Below the pieces are notes generated by a model that was not told the origin of the DNA, made no database searches, and was given only the letters and a program-made list of their open reading frames with translations. The translations under genes were made by a program, and so were the position numbers. From Paracoccaceae bacterium (GTDB lineage: Bacteria; Pseudomonadota; Alphaproteobacteria; Rhodobacterales; Rhodobacteraceae): a stretch of 9,193 nt of DNA. Within the stretch, counting starts at the first letter, position 1. Each line of letters begins with the position of its first letter. Below, piece after piece: positions 1-5,635 of this stretch. The stretch is taken from assembly GCA_026997055.1 (NCBI GenBank), contig JALWJU010000612.1, forward strand, positions 1 through 9,193, in the 5' to 3' direction.

Positions 1-48
1 CCGGGATTGCTGGAGGCCGGGATTGCTGGAGGCCGGGATTGCTGGAGG
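1..48 (+). repeat. Three perfect 16-bp tandem repeats carrying Shine-Dalgarno cores
   Basis: The unit CCGGGATTGCTGGAGG is present three times without a mismatch (1-16, 17-32, 33-48) and may continue to the left of the window. Each copy ends in GGAGG, so three ribosome-binding cores stand in series just before the gene at 62. The unit is not a multiple of three, so it is unlikely to be part of a conserved reading frame. It looks like slippage-type duplication of a leader segment. The effect on translation is inference. Confidence 0.9.
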
Positions 49-61
49 AAACCTGACTGAA

Positions 62-958
62 GTGAGACGCTCCCGCCATATCCGCGCCCTTGCGCCCGTC
101 GCGGGGCTGGCGATGCTCGCCGTGCTGACGGGCTGCGCCTATATGGCCCTGAGCCCCGTGGACCTGACCCGCTGGCAGCAGGAAGGCGCCGGGCGCTGGA
201 CGGTGCGTGGCACGGATACCGGCAATGACAGCGTGGTGCAGAGCGAAAACGCCAATCCGGGCCTGTTCTTCGACCCGGACGACAGCGGCGGCGGGCGGCT
301 CTACCGGGTCAAGATCCGGGTGGATGACGGCTCGGACGACGATTTCATCGGTTTCGTGCTGGGCTACCAGGCGGGAGAGCTGACCGGCGAACCGGCCGAC
401 GAAGCCGCTGCCGGGGCGATCGGGGCGCGCCCGGACTTCCTGCTGATCGACTGGAAACGCGCCGATCAGGATTACATGGATCTCGGCATGGCCCGGGCCG
501 GGCTGGCGCTGTCGCGGGTCACGGCGCCCTTGCGCGAATCGCCGGGCGCCTGGGCGCACGATCCCGCCGACGGGGTGCGCGAGCTTGCCCGCGCCGAAAC
601 CCTGGGGCGCAGCGGCTGGGAGCCCGGGCGCGACTACCTGTTCGAGATCCGCTACACTTCCCGCAGCCTGACGGTCAGCGTGGACGGGATCGAGGAGATA
701 CGCTACCGCACGGAAACCGGCACCCTGCCCGAAGGCGGCTTCGGCTTCTACAATTACTCCCAGCCCGCGGTCACCTATTCGGGCGTGGCCGCGCAGCGGC
801 TTTCGCTCCTGCCCTGGTGGGCGCTCGCCCTGCTGCTGCTCGCCGCCCTGCTGCTCGCCGCTACCGCCGCGCGCCGCGCCGCGCGTCGCCGGCAGAAAAG
901 CGGCGACGGCACTGGCAGCGCGGACAGCACAGGCAACGCGGACGGCACGCGGCCCTGA
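62..958 (+). CDS. Predicted lipoprotein with thrombospondin C-terminal-like (TSP_C) domain and C-terminal membrane anchor
   Basis: This is a 298-residue envelope protein of unknown role. Residues 1-25 form a lipoprotein signal: a basic start (MRRSRHIR), a hydrophobic core and the lipobox LTGC with Cys25. Residues about 35-245 resemble the lectin-like C-terminal domain of thrombospondin/COMP: an acidic run leading into DDDFIGFVLGYQ (92-103), then FLLIDWKR (126-133), and late in the domain GGFGFYNYSQPAV, matching the family's DDxxGFxFGYQ, FYVVMWKQ and GxxGVFxFSQ signatures. A hydrophobic stretch (about 250-270) follows, then ARRAARRRQK, so the C-terminus looks like a stop-transfer anchor. It recalls PEP-CTERM/VPLPA tails but lacks the PEP or VPLPA motif. 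I chose GTG at 62 because it gives a compact signal peptide; the GGAGG at 44-48 is 13 bases away, rather far. TTG at 23, six bases after the GGAGG at 12-16, is the alternative and adds 13 residues. The fold call rests on remembered family motifs. Confidence 0.75.
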   Translation: MRRSRHIRALAPVAGLAMLAVLTGCAYMALSPVDLTRWQQEGAGRWTVRGTDTGNDSVVQSENANPGLFFDPDDSGGGRLYRVKIRVDDGSDDDFIGFVLGYQAGELTGEPADEAAAGAIGARPDFLLIDWKRADQDYMDLGMARAGLALSRVTAPLRESPGAWAHDPADGVRELARAETLGRSGWEPGRDYLFEIRYTSRSLTVSVDGIEEIRYRTETGTLPEGGFGFYNYSQPAVTYSGVAAQRLSLLPWWALALLLLAALLLAATAARRAARRRQKSGDGTGSADSTGNADGTRP

Positions 959-1432
959 TCAGCGGCGGAAGGTCTCCAGATACAGGCGCGCATCGCAGAC
1001 GCTGCCGTCATGGGTGCCCACCCAGATATCCATCCAGCCATTGGAGGGGCGCGTCAGCAGGATGGTGGCATCCAGATTGCCGGCATCGTCGTCGTCATAA
1101 TACCAGTTCGCCGCGCCGGTATTGATCAGCAGGATCGAATCGCATTCGCTGCGCACGGTGAAGCGGATCTTGTAGCGGCCCATTCCGTGCAGCTTGATCG
1201 AGAAATCCGGCGCCCGGGTCACATAGCCCCGCCCCCGGTCCGATCCGAATCGGATGCCGCAGCCGGTAATCGACTGATCGCCGCCGGCGCGCACATCCAC
1301 ATATTGACCGCCCAGAAGATCGGCGCCGCTCAGTTCGTAAGTGGCTCCGTAGAGGTTGTAATCGGGGCAGGCCGAGGCAGCGGTTCCAAAGGCAAGCGCG
1401 GCCAGGGCCGCCAGAACAAACCGAATCTTCAT
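959..1432 (-). CDS. Small secreted four-cysteine beta-rich protein, pre-peptidase C-terminal (PPC)-like
   Basis: This 157-residue exported protein has a clear signal peptide (MKIRF, hydrophobic core, cleavage predicted after ASA at residue 21), so the mature chain would begin with Cys22. The other cysteines are 58, 97 and 146, enough for two disulfides in the periplasm or outside. The rest alternates short hydrophobic strands with turns, and contains an acidic WYYDDDD run (110-116) and a late WMDIWVGT strand (133-140). Similar small proteins are widespread in Rhodobacterales and are often labelled hypothetical or, misleadingly, 'peptidase S1'; the pattern resembles PPC beta-sandwich domains. 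No catalytic triad is visible, so I do not call an enzyme. The start is secure: AGGAGGG at 1437-1443 lies four bases before the ATG. The reading frame stays open further upstream, but without a signal peptide at its start. The stop codon abuts the stop of the convergent lipoprotein gene. Confidence 0.8.
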   Translation of the reverse strand: MKIRFVLAALAALAFGTAASACPDYNLYGATYELSGADLLGGQYVDVRAGGDQSITGCGIRFGSDRGRGYVTRAPDFSIKLHGMGRYKIRFTVRSECDSILLINTGAANWYYDDDDAGNLDATILLTRPSNGWMDIWVGTHDGSVCDARLYLETFRR

Positions 1433-1460
1433 GATACCCTCCTGAAATGAAATGCGCTGC

Positions 1461-1489
1461 AAACTAGGCCGACGATGCACCGACTTCAA
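1461..1489 (-). promoter_or_regulatory. Candidate sigma-70 promoter for the secreted four-cysteine protein
   Basis: Read on the minus strand, TTGAAG (1484-1489) is separated by 17 bases from TAGTTT (1461-1466). This would start transcription near 1454 and give a leader of about 22 bases including the strong AGGAGGG. The -35 matches four of six consensus bases, the -10 only three, so the call depends on spacing and position. Confidence 0.35.
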
Positions 1490-1653
1490 GCACAGTCGCA
1501 CAGGCCGGAATATCCGGGCTTTCGCGGCCCGCCGGCAGGAGGGGTCTTCCGGCAAGCCCGGAGCTCGCGCAGGTGCCGGAGCGCGGACACGGGCGGAACC
1601 GCCCGCCCCACCGGCCGCCGTGGCGTGAGATTGCGGCTTTCCGCCGGCCCGGC

Positions 1654-1992
1654 TCAGCCGTCGCGCAGCGCCTGAAGGGCGGCGCCGATCCGGGCGCGGG
1701 TCTCGGCGGGCTGGGCGGCGATGGCCTTGCGCAGGGCCGCAAGCTCGGCACGCCGGGCGTGAAGCTGGTCCACCAGCGACAGCACCAGCGCGAGCGCCTC
1801 CGTATCGAGCCCGAACTGATCGGAAAGCTCGCATGCCAGGCGCAGCCGCGCCAGGTCGATCCCCTGAAAGCCCGGCTCGGGCGCCCGCCGGATCGGCAGC
1901 ACGATCTCGGCCTCCATGAAGCGCACCAGCCGCGCCCCGGTCAGCCCCGGCACCAGCGCGACCACCTCTTTTTCGGTATAGATCCGACTCAT
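1654..1992 (-). CDS. cbpM: CbpM-like chaperone modulator
   Basis: This 112-residue cytoplasmic protein is of the CbpM/YccD type, small MerR-like proteins that bind the J-domain of CbpA and hold back its co-chaperone activity. Residues about 5-33 (YTEKEVVALVPGLTGARLVRFMEAEIVLP) have the winged helix-turn-helix pattern of the family. Residues about 40-110 are helical with heptad-like leucines and alanines, the part expected to dimerise or contact CbpA. The ATG overlaps the stop codon of cbpA in an ATGA arrangement (1989-1992), indicating translational coupling. The order cbpA then cbpM is the usual one, and the length is close to family norms (about 100 residues). No strong terminator is visible after the stop; a GC-rich potential stem near 1610-1650 lacks a T-run. 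The HTH might suggest a transcription factor, but the coupling to cbpA makes the modulator role much more likely. Confidence 0.85.
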   Translation of the reverse strand: MSRIYTEKEVVALVPGLTGARLVRFMEAEIVLPIRRAPEPGFQGIDLARLRLACELSDQFGLDTEALALVLSLVDQLHARRAELAALRKAIAAQPAETRARIGAALQALRDG

Positions 1993-2963
1993 GACTTCAT
2001 CCCCCTGCGCGGATCGAAATCACCGCCGTGAGCCGCGCGCCATTTCTCCATGCATTGCTCCAGATCCGGGTCGATCCTGGGCGGCAGCACGATCCTGAGC
2101 TCCACCAGCTGGTCGCCGCGCTTGCCGCCGCGCCCCATCACGCCCTTGCCCTTCATCCTGAGCACCTTGCCGCTGGAGGCGCCCTTGGGGATGCGCATCT
2201 TCACCGGGCCGGTGATGGTGGGCACTTCGACCCTGGCGCCCAGCACCGCTTCATCGAGGCCGATCGGCAGGGTGATGCGGATATCGTCGCCCTCGCGCTT
2301 GAAGGTCGGATGCTCGGCCACATGCACGGTGATCAGCGCATCGCCCGGCTGGCCCTTGCCGATCCCGGGCTCGCCCTTGCCGCGCAGACGCAGGGTCTGG
2401 CCGTCGCGGATGCCGCGGGGGATGGTCACCTCGAGCGTGTTGCCGTCGGGCAGGGTGATGCGCTTGGTCGCCCCCAGCACCGCATCCATGAACGGCACTT
2501 CGAGGCGGAAATGACGGTCGGCGCCGTGGGCGTGGAAATCGCCCGCGCCAAAGCCGCCGCCAAAGCCCTGCCCGGTGCCGCCCGCGCGCCCGCGCAGATA
2601 TTCGTCGAAGAAGCTCGAGAGATCCTCGGCATTGTCAAAGCCGCGCGGGTCGAATCCCTGCCCGCCAAAGCCGCCGCCCTGGTAGGGATTGCCCTCGGCG
2701 CCGGCATATTGCTTGTAGAAGTGGTATTCCGGGCGCTCCTGGCCGGACGCGTCGATCTCGCCGCGGTCGAAGCGCGCGCGCTGCTCGGGGTCCTTGAGCA
2801 GGTCATAGGCCGCCGACGCCGCCTTGAAGCGCGCCTCGGCGCCGGGATCGTCCGGGTTCAGGTCCGGGTGGCTGGTCTTGACGATCTTGCGATAGGCCTT
2901 CTTGATCTCGGCATCGGTGGCCGATTTGGTCAGGCCCAGGGCTGCATATGGGTCACTGTTCAT
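1989..2963 (-). CDS. cbpA: CbpA-type DnaJ co-chaperone (class B J-protein)
   Basis: This 324-residue cytoplasmic co-chaperone delivers clients to DnaK and stimulates its ATPase. The J-domain spans residues 4-68 with the HPD tripeptide at 32-34, essential for DnaK contact. A glycine/phenylalanine-rich linker follows (about 97-146), then two beta-rich substrate-binding domains, CTD I (about 149-225) and CTD II (about 226-296), and a short dimerisation tail. There are no CxxCxGxG zinc-finger repeats, so this is the CbpA/DnaJB type and not DnaJ itself. I chose ATG at 2963; the frame continues to a TTG at 2975 that would add four residues (MRAT) before the usual start. The Shine-Dalgarno is weak (GAGAG about seven bases upstream). 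Translation is coupled to cbpM downstream. A trigger factor gene lies upstream on the same strand, but a terminator between them suggests separate transcription. No heat-shock promoter could be identified with confidence. Confidence 0.93.
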   Translation of the reverse strand: MNSDPYAALGLTKSATDAEIKKAYRKIVKTSHPDLNPDDPGAEARFKAASAAYDLLKDPEQRARFDRGEIDASGQERPEYHFYKQYAGAEGNPYQGGGFGGQGFDPRGFDNAEDLSSFFDEYLRGRAGGTGQGFGGGFGAGDFHAHGADRHFRLEVPFMDAVLGATKRITLPDGNTLEVTIPRGIRDGQTLRLRGKGEPGIGKGQPGDALITVHVAEHPTFKREGDDIRITLPIGLDEAVLGARVEVPTITGPVKMRIPKGASSGKVLRMKGKGVMGRGGKRGDQLVELRIVLPPRIDPDLEQCMEKWRAAHGGDFDPRRGMKS

Positions 2964-2990
2964 CGTCGCTCTCAAATCCTGTTCTTCGCC

Positions 2991-3009
2991 CCGCCGGACA
3001 GACCGGCGG
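2991..3009. repeat. Short inverted repeat in the cbpA leader
   Basis: Seven-base arms CCGCCGG (2991-2997) and CCGGCGG (3003-3009) enclose ACAGA. The stem lies 28 bases upstream of the cbpA start and could fold in the mRNA leader or act as a binding site. No T-run follows on either strand, so it does not look like a terminator. In this GC-rich DNA a seven-base stem may be chance. Confidence 0.35.
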
Positions 3010-3046
3010 CGTTATCCCAGATATTGGGAGCATCGGCGGCGATTTA

Positions 3047-3066
3047 CAGGGGCAATCAGGGGCAAA
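3047..3066. repeat. Two tandem 10-bp repeats between tig and cbpA
   Basis: CAGGGGCAAT (3047-3056) is followed directly by CAGGGGCAAA (3057-3066), nine of ten bases identical. They lie just past the tig terminator, about 85-105 bases upstream of cbpA, where a cbpA promoter would be expected. The role is unknown; this may be a simple local duplication. Confidence 0.5.
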
Positions 3067-3070
3067 TACG

Positions 3071-3096
3071 AAAAAACCGCCCCGAGCCGGGGCGGT
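3071..3096 (-). terminator. Rho-independent terminator of tig
   Basis: On the minus strand a nine-base GC-rich stem (arms ACCGCCCCG and CGGGGCGGT at 3076-3096, three-base loop) runs straight into a run of Ts (3076-3071). It lies 28 bases after the trigger factor stop. Strength and orientation fit a classical intrinsic terminator separating tig from cbpA. Confidence 0.9.
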
Positions 3097-3123
3097 CCTG
3101 ACGCTCCTGGGCGAAATCGCGGC

Positions 3124-4455
3124 CTATTCGTCTTCCATTGCCTCCAGGGCCTGCTCCAGCTCCTCCTTCGTGACCTCCTTCGGCGTCACCTCGGCCAGTT
3201 CGAAGATGTAATCCACCACCTTTTCCTCGAACAGAGGCGCCTGGATCTGCTGGCGCACCTCGGCATTCTGCTGCACGAATTCAAAGAATTCGCGCTCCTG
3301 GCCCGGATATTTGCGCGCTTCGTTCATCACCGCCTGGGTCAACTCGCTGTCGCTTACCTCGATCTCGTTCTTCTGGCCAAGCTCGGCCAGCAGCAGGCCG
3401 AGGCGCACCCGGCGCTCGGCGAGGCGGCGGTGCTCCTCGGTGGGCTCGATCTCCGGGTGGTCGTGGCCCTGCTCCTCGGGATGCTCCTCGTGCCAGAGCT
3501 GGTGGGCGATCTGCTTCGCCTCGGCATCGACCAGGCTTTCGGGAAGCTCGAAGGCCACCTTCTCGTCGAGAATGTCGAGCAGCGCGCGCTTCATCACCGC
3601 GCGCGCGGCGCCGGCATATTCGCCACTCAGGCGCTCGCGGATCTGCTCCTTGAGCGCATCGAGGCTCTCGGCGCCGAATTTCTGCGCCAGTTCGTCGTTG
3701 ATCTCGGCGGCGACGGGCTTCTTCACCGCCTTTACATTGCAGTCGAACACCGCTTCCTTGCCGGCCAGGTGCTCGGCGCCGTAATCCTCCGGGAAGGTCA
3801 CCTCGACGGCGACCTCATCGCCCGCCTTGGCGCCGATCAGCCCGTCCTCGAAGCCGGGGATGAAGCTCCCGGAGCCCAGCACCAGCGGGAAGTCCTCGGC
3901 CGCGCCGCCCTCGAAGGGCTCGCCGTCCACCTTGCCCACGAAGTCGATCACCACCTGGTCGCCTTCCCTGGCCTTGGCGCCCTTCTTCCTGTCGGCGAAT
4001 TCCTGGGCGGTCTCGGCGAGCTTTGCCAGCGCCTCGTCCACCTCCTTGTCGCCCGGCGTCACCTCGAGGCGCTCGAGCTTGATGCCCTTGAGATCGACCT
4101 CGGGGATGTCGGGCAGCTTTTCGTAGGTGACGGAGACTTCGAGATCGTCGCCGGGCTTCCAGTCCTCGTTGGTCACCTTGACCTCGGGGCGCAGGGCCGG
4201 GCGGTCGCCGCTTTCTTCGAGCTGGGCGCTGATGGCGCCGTCGATGCTCTCCTGCACCACTTCGCCCATGAGCTGGTCGCCGAAGCGCTTCTTGAGCATC
4301 GCCAGCGGCACCTTGCCCTTGCGAAAGCCCTTCATCTCGATATCGGGCTGGGCTTGCTTGAGCTTTTCATCCACCTTGGCTTCCAGATCGGCGGCGGCGA
4401 CCACCAGCTTGTAGCCGCGCTTGAGGCCTTCGTTGAGGGTCTCGGTGACCTGCAT
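3124..4455 (-). CDS. tig: Trigger factor, ribosome-associated peptidyl-prolyl isomerase chaperone
   Basis: This 443-residue cytoplasmic chaperone binds at the ribosome exit tunnel and shields nascent chains. The N-terminal domain (about 1-115) carries the ribosome-docking signature GFRKGKVP at 43-50. The FKBP-like isomerase domain occupies about 162-245 (GDQVVIDFVGKVDGEPFEGG, then GSGSFIPGFEDGLIGAKAGDE). The long helical C-terminal substrate-binding domain fills the rest and ends in an acidic tail, with a His/Glu-rich insert (HEEHPEEQGHDHPE) of a kind often seen in alphaproteobacteria. The length is normal for the family. I chose ATG at 4455 (MQVTETLNEGLKRGY, the usual beginning) with AAGGA at 4463-4467 seven bases away; a GTG at 4473 would add six residues and includes the Shine-Dalgarno itself. 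It has its own probable promoter and terminator, so is likely monocistronic. The clpP/clpX genes, frequent neighbours of tig elsewhere, are absent here; folding genes cbpA and cbpM follow instead. Confidence 0.97.
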   Translation of the reverse strand: MQVTETLNEGLKRGYKLVVAAADLEAKVDEKLKQAQPDIEMKGFRKGKVPLAMLKKRFGDQLMGEVVQESIDGAISAQLEESGDRPALRPEVKVTNEDWKPGDDLEVSVTYEKLPDIPEVDLKGIKLERLEVTPGDKEVDEALAKLAETAQEFADRKKGAKAREGDQVVIDFVGKVDGEPFEGGAAEDFPLVLGSGSFIPGFEDGLIGAKAGDEVAVEVTFPEDYGAEHLAGKEAVFDCNVKAVKKPVAAEINDELAQKFGAESLDALKEQIRERLSGEYAGAARAVMKRALLDILDEKVAFELPESLVDAEAKQIAHQLWHEEHPEEQGHDHPEIEPTEEHRRLAERRVRLGLLLAELGQKNEIEVSDSELTQAVMNEARKYPGQEREFFEFVQQNAEVRQQIQAPLFEEKVVDYIFELAEVTPKEVTKEELEQALEAMEDE

Positions 4456-4515
4456 GGTTTCATCCTTTTTCACGTCAGAAAGGGCCGGTCGCTGCCGCCC
4501 CGCAATTCAGCCGCC

Positions 4516-4544
4516 CTTCTATGAGGCGCCGGGGCCATGTGCAA
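4516..4544 (-). promoter_or_regulatory. Candidate sigma-70 promoter for tig
   Basis: On the minus strand, TTGCAC (4539-4544) and TAGAAG (4516-4521) are separated by exactly 17 bases. Predicted initiation near 4509 gives a leader of about 54 bases. The -10 matches four of six consensus bases and the -35 keeps the TTG core. The site lies in the only intergenic space upstream of tig. Confidence 0.45.
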
Positions 4545-4610
4545 GGCAAAATCCGCGTGATGCGGCGCGCGGGCCGGGGCGCGGCGGGCGCAGCCGGCTC
4601 CGGGGGCGTG

Positions 4611-4630
4611 CGTGCCGGGGCGTGCCGGGG
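4611..4630. repeat. Two exact 10-bp tandem repeats next to tRNA-Leu
   Basis: CGTGCCGGGG occurs twice in direct succession, starting five bases beyond the encoded CCA end of the tRNA (its 3' side). It is a short GC-rich duplication in the tRNA trailer; no function is apparent. Confidence 0.6.
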
Positions 4631-4635
4631 CGCGC

Positions 4636-4720
4636 TGGTGCGGGTGGAGGGACTTGAACCCCCACGCCTTGCGGCGCCAGAACCTAAATCTGGTGCGTCT
4701 GCCAGTTCCGCCACACCCGC
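4636..4720 (-). tRNA. tRNA-Leu, anticodon UAG
   Basis: An 85-base class II tRNA on the minus strand. The acceptor arms are GCGGGTG and CACCCGC with discriminator A, and CCA is encoded (4636-4638). The anticodon stem CCAGA/TCTGG encloses the loop TTTAGGT, whose positions 34-36 read TAG, so it decodes CUA and other CUN leucine codons. The variable arm is long, CGCC-GCAA-GGCG, as expected for leucine. The T-arm has the loop TTCAAGT. TATAGG (minus strand, about ten bases upstream) could be a -10, but I see no convincing -35. A weak stem CCGC/GCGG followed by ATTTT (near 4548-4565) might end transcription. Confidence 0.97.
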
Positions 4721-4842
4721 ACGAGCCGCCCTATAGCAAAGCCGCTCGCACGACGCGAGGGGGCGGAGCGGAAAATCTGGCCATTAACCGAATTTTCGTC
4801 TAATCTTGGCAAAAACACGAGCAGTCACGAAACGAGGCAGAC

Positions 4843-5082
4843 ATGGCCCGACACATCCTGCGTGAAGCACCGCTTCGCACGCCTGCCATTGCGGTCGGCA
4901 CGATCATCTACACTCTGGATGGCACCCTGCCGGTCGAATATCTCGCGCCAGGCGACCGCATCATCACCCGTGCCGGGATGCGCGTGCTGCGCGCAATCAC
5001 GCGCCACGAAGGCGGGCTGCGCCTGCATTTCGACCGGCCGGAAGTGATATATGCCGACGGAATGGAAATCGCCGCCGCCTGA
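4843..5082 (+). CDS. Small Hint-domain-like protein lacking the catalytic cysteine
   Basis: This 79-residue protein is predicted to be cytoplasmic unless exported by a non-classical route: no signal peptide or membrane segment is seen. Residues about 17-50 (VGTIIYTLDGTLPVEYLAPGDRIITRAG) match the core of Hint domains (Hedgehog/intein-type), in particular the GTxIxTxDGxxPVExLxPGDxIxTR pattern common in Rhodobacterales proteins. In active Hint domains a cysteine stands just before this block as the nucleophile; here the positions read PAIA and the protein contains no cysteine at all. It is also far shorter than a full Hint domain (over 100 residues), so self-cleavage is not expected. The start is supported by GAGG at 4834-4837, five bases before ATG. 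It stands alone, divergent from the tRNA and followed by a long gene-free stretch. It could be a conserved non-processing relative or a remnant; the function is unknown. Confidence 0.75.
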   Translation: MARHILREAPLRTPAIAVGTIIYTLDGTLPVEYLAPGDRIITRAGMRVLRAITRHEGGLRLHFDRPEVIYADGMEIAAA

Positions 5083-5604
5083 GAGCCCGAGCGGATCAGC
5101 CCCTGAAAGGGCCCGCCAAGGGGGCGGCTCCCGGCAATCCCTTCGCGCAGCGGATAAAGACCGCGCCTCCGGGCAAATGCCTGACGGTGGCCGGCCATGG
5201 CGGCACAAGCGCGCGGATGGCGGCGGGCATTGGATTTTGCGCATGAGTACCCATGGCCGCAGACACGAGGCGGGGCTGGATGCGCACATTCAGGCCCCCG
5301 AAAGCCCCGCGCCCTGCCGGTCAGGCCGCACCATCCTCTTCAGCGCATATCCGGTTCAGGCTTTGCATCGACATGTATCGTCGCAAGACGGCCCACTCGT
5401 CGCCCTGCACCGGAAGTGAGCCATCGGGCGCCGCGGATCTTCGGCGGGCCGGCGAACGGCGATATCCTCCGCACCTGTATCGAGCGCGCCCCGGGGCCGA
5501 CGCTCAGCCCCGGCGACGTGGAGGGGGGGACCGCCTCGCCAGCCACAAGAGCCCGGCGCCTCGCACAGCCATCCGAAAGCCTGCCCGCGCTCCGGCCGGT
5601 GCCC
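5083..5604. other. Long intergenic stretch without a recognisable gene
   Basis: More than 500 bases lie between the Hint-like gene and the end of the dehydrogenase gene (the whole gap is 5083-5635). Open frames exist on both strands, but they run into the dehydrogenase in antisense, are rich in Arg, Pro and Ala, start without ribosome-binding sites and show no motif I recognise. GC-rich inverted stretches near 5100-5135 (CCGCC/GGCGG) lack T-runs. I see no tRNA or IS ends. It may hold decayed coding sequence or an unrecognised small RNA. Confidence 0.5.
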
Positions 5605-5625
5605 CGATTTTTCGCAGAAAAATCG
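5605..5625. repeat. A/T-armed hairpin repeat, copy 1 (possible terminator of the dehydrogenase gene)
   Basis: Perfect nine-base arms CGATTTTTC (5605-5613) and GAAAAATCG (5617-5625) surround GCA. It sits 11 bases beyond the dehydrogenase stop (minus strand), so the transcript would end in a stem with a run of U in one arm. A close relative in inverted orientation lies at 8964-8984. The sequence stands out against the GC-rich background. It could be an intrinsic terminator or a dispersed palindromic repeat. Confidence 0.75.
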
Positions 5626-5635
5626 CCCGCCCGCC

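Noticed and set aside
1433..1834. N-terminal extension of the secreted four-cysteine protein
   Set aside because: The frame is open upstream, but the signal peptide with a strong AGGAGGG begins at 1432 and the extension overlaps cbpM.
2028..3101. 357-codon open frame on the plus strand
   Set aside because: It is antisense to cbpA and the tig terminator region; the J-domain and CTD motifs on the other strand are decisive.
2902..4524. 540-codon open frame on the plus strand across the trigger factor gene
   Set aside because: It is wholly antisense to tig, which has every family motif. The long frame results from high GC and codon bias, the translation matches no family and there is no ribosome-binding site.
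5100..5135. Terminator after the Hint-like gene
   Set aside because: CCGCC/GGCGG and GCCC/GGGC stems can form, but no T-run follows and alternative GC pairings are equally good.
4636..5635. Integration site or mobile element at the tRNA-Leu gene
   Set aside because: The 3' end of a tRNA is a common integration site, but I see no integrase gene and no repeated tRNA fragment in the window, and the gene next to the tRNA 3' end is the housekeeping gene tig.
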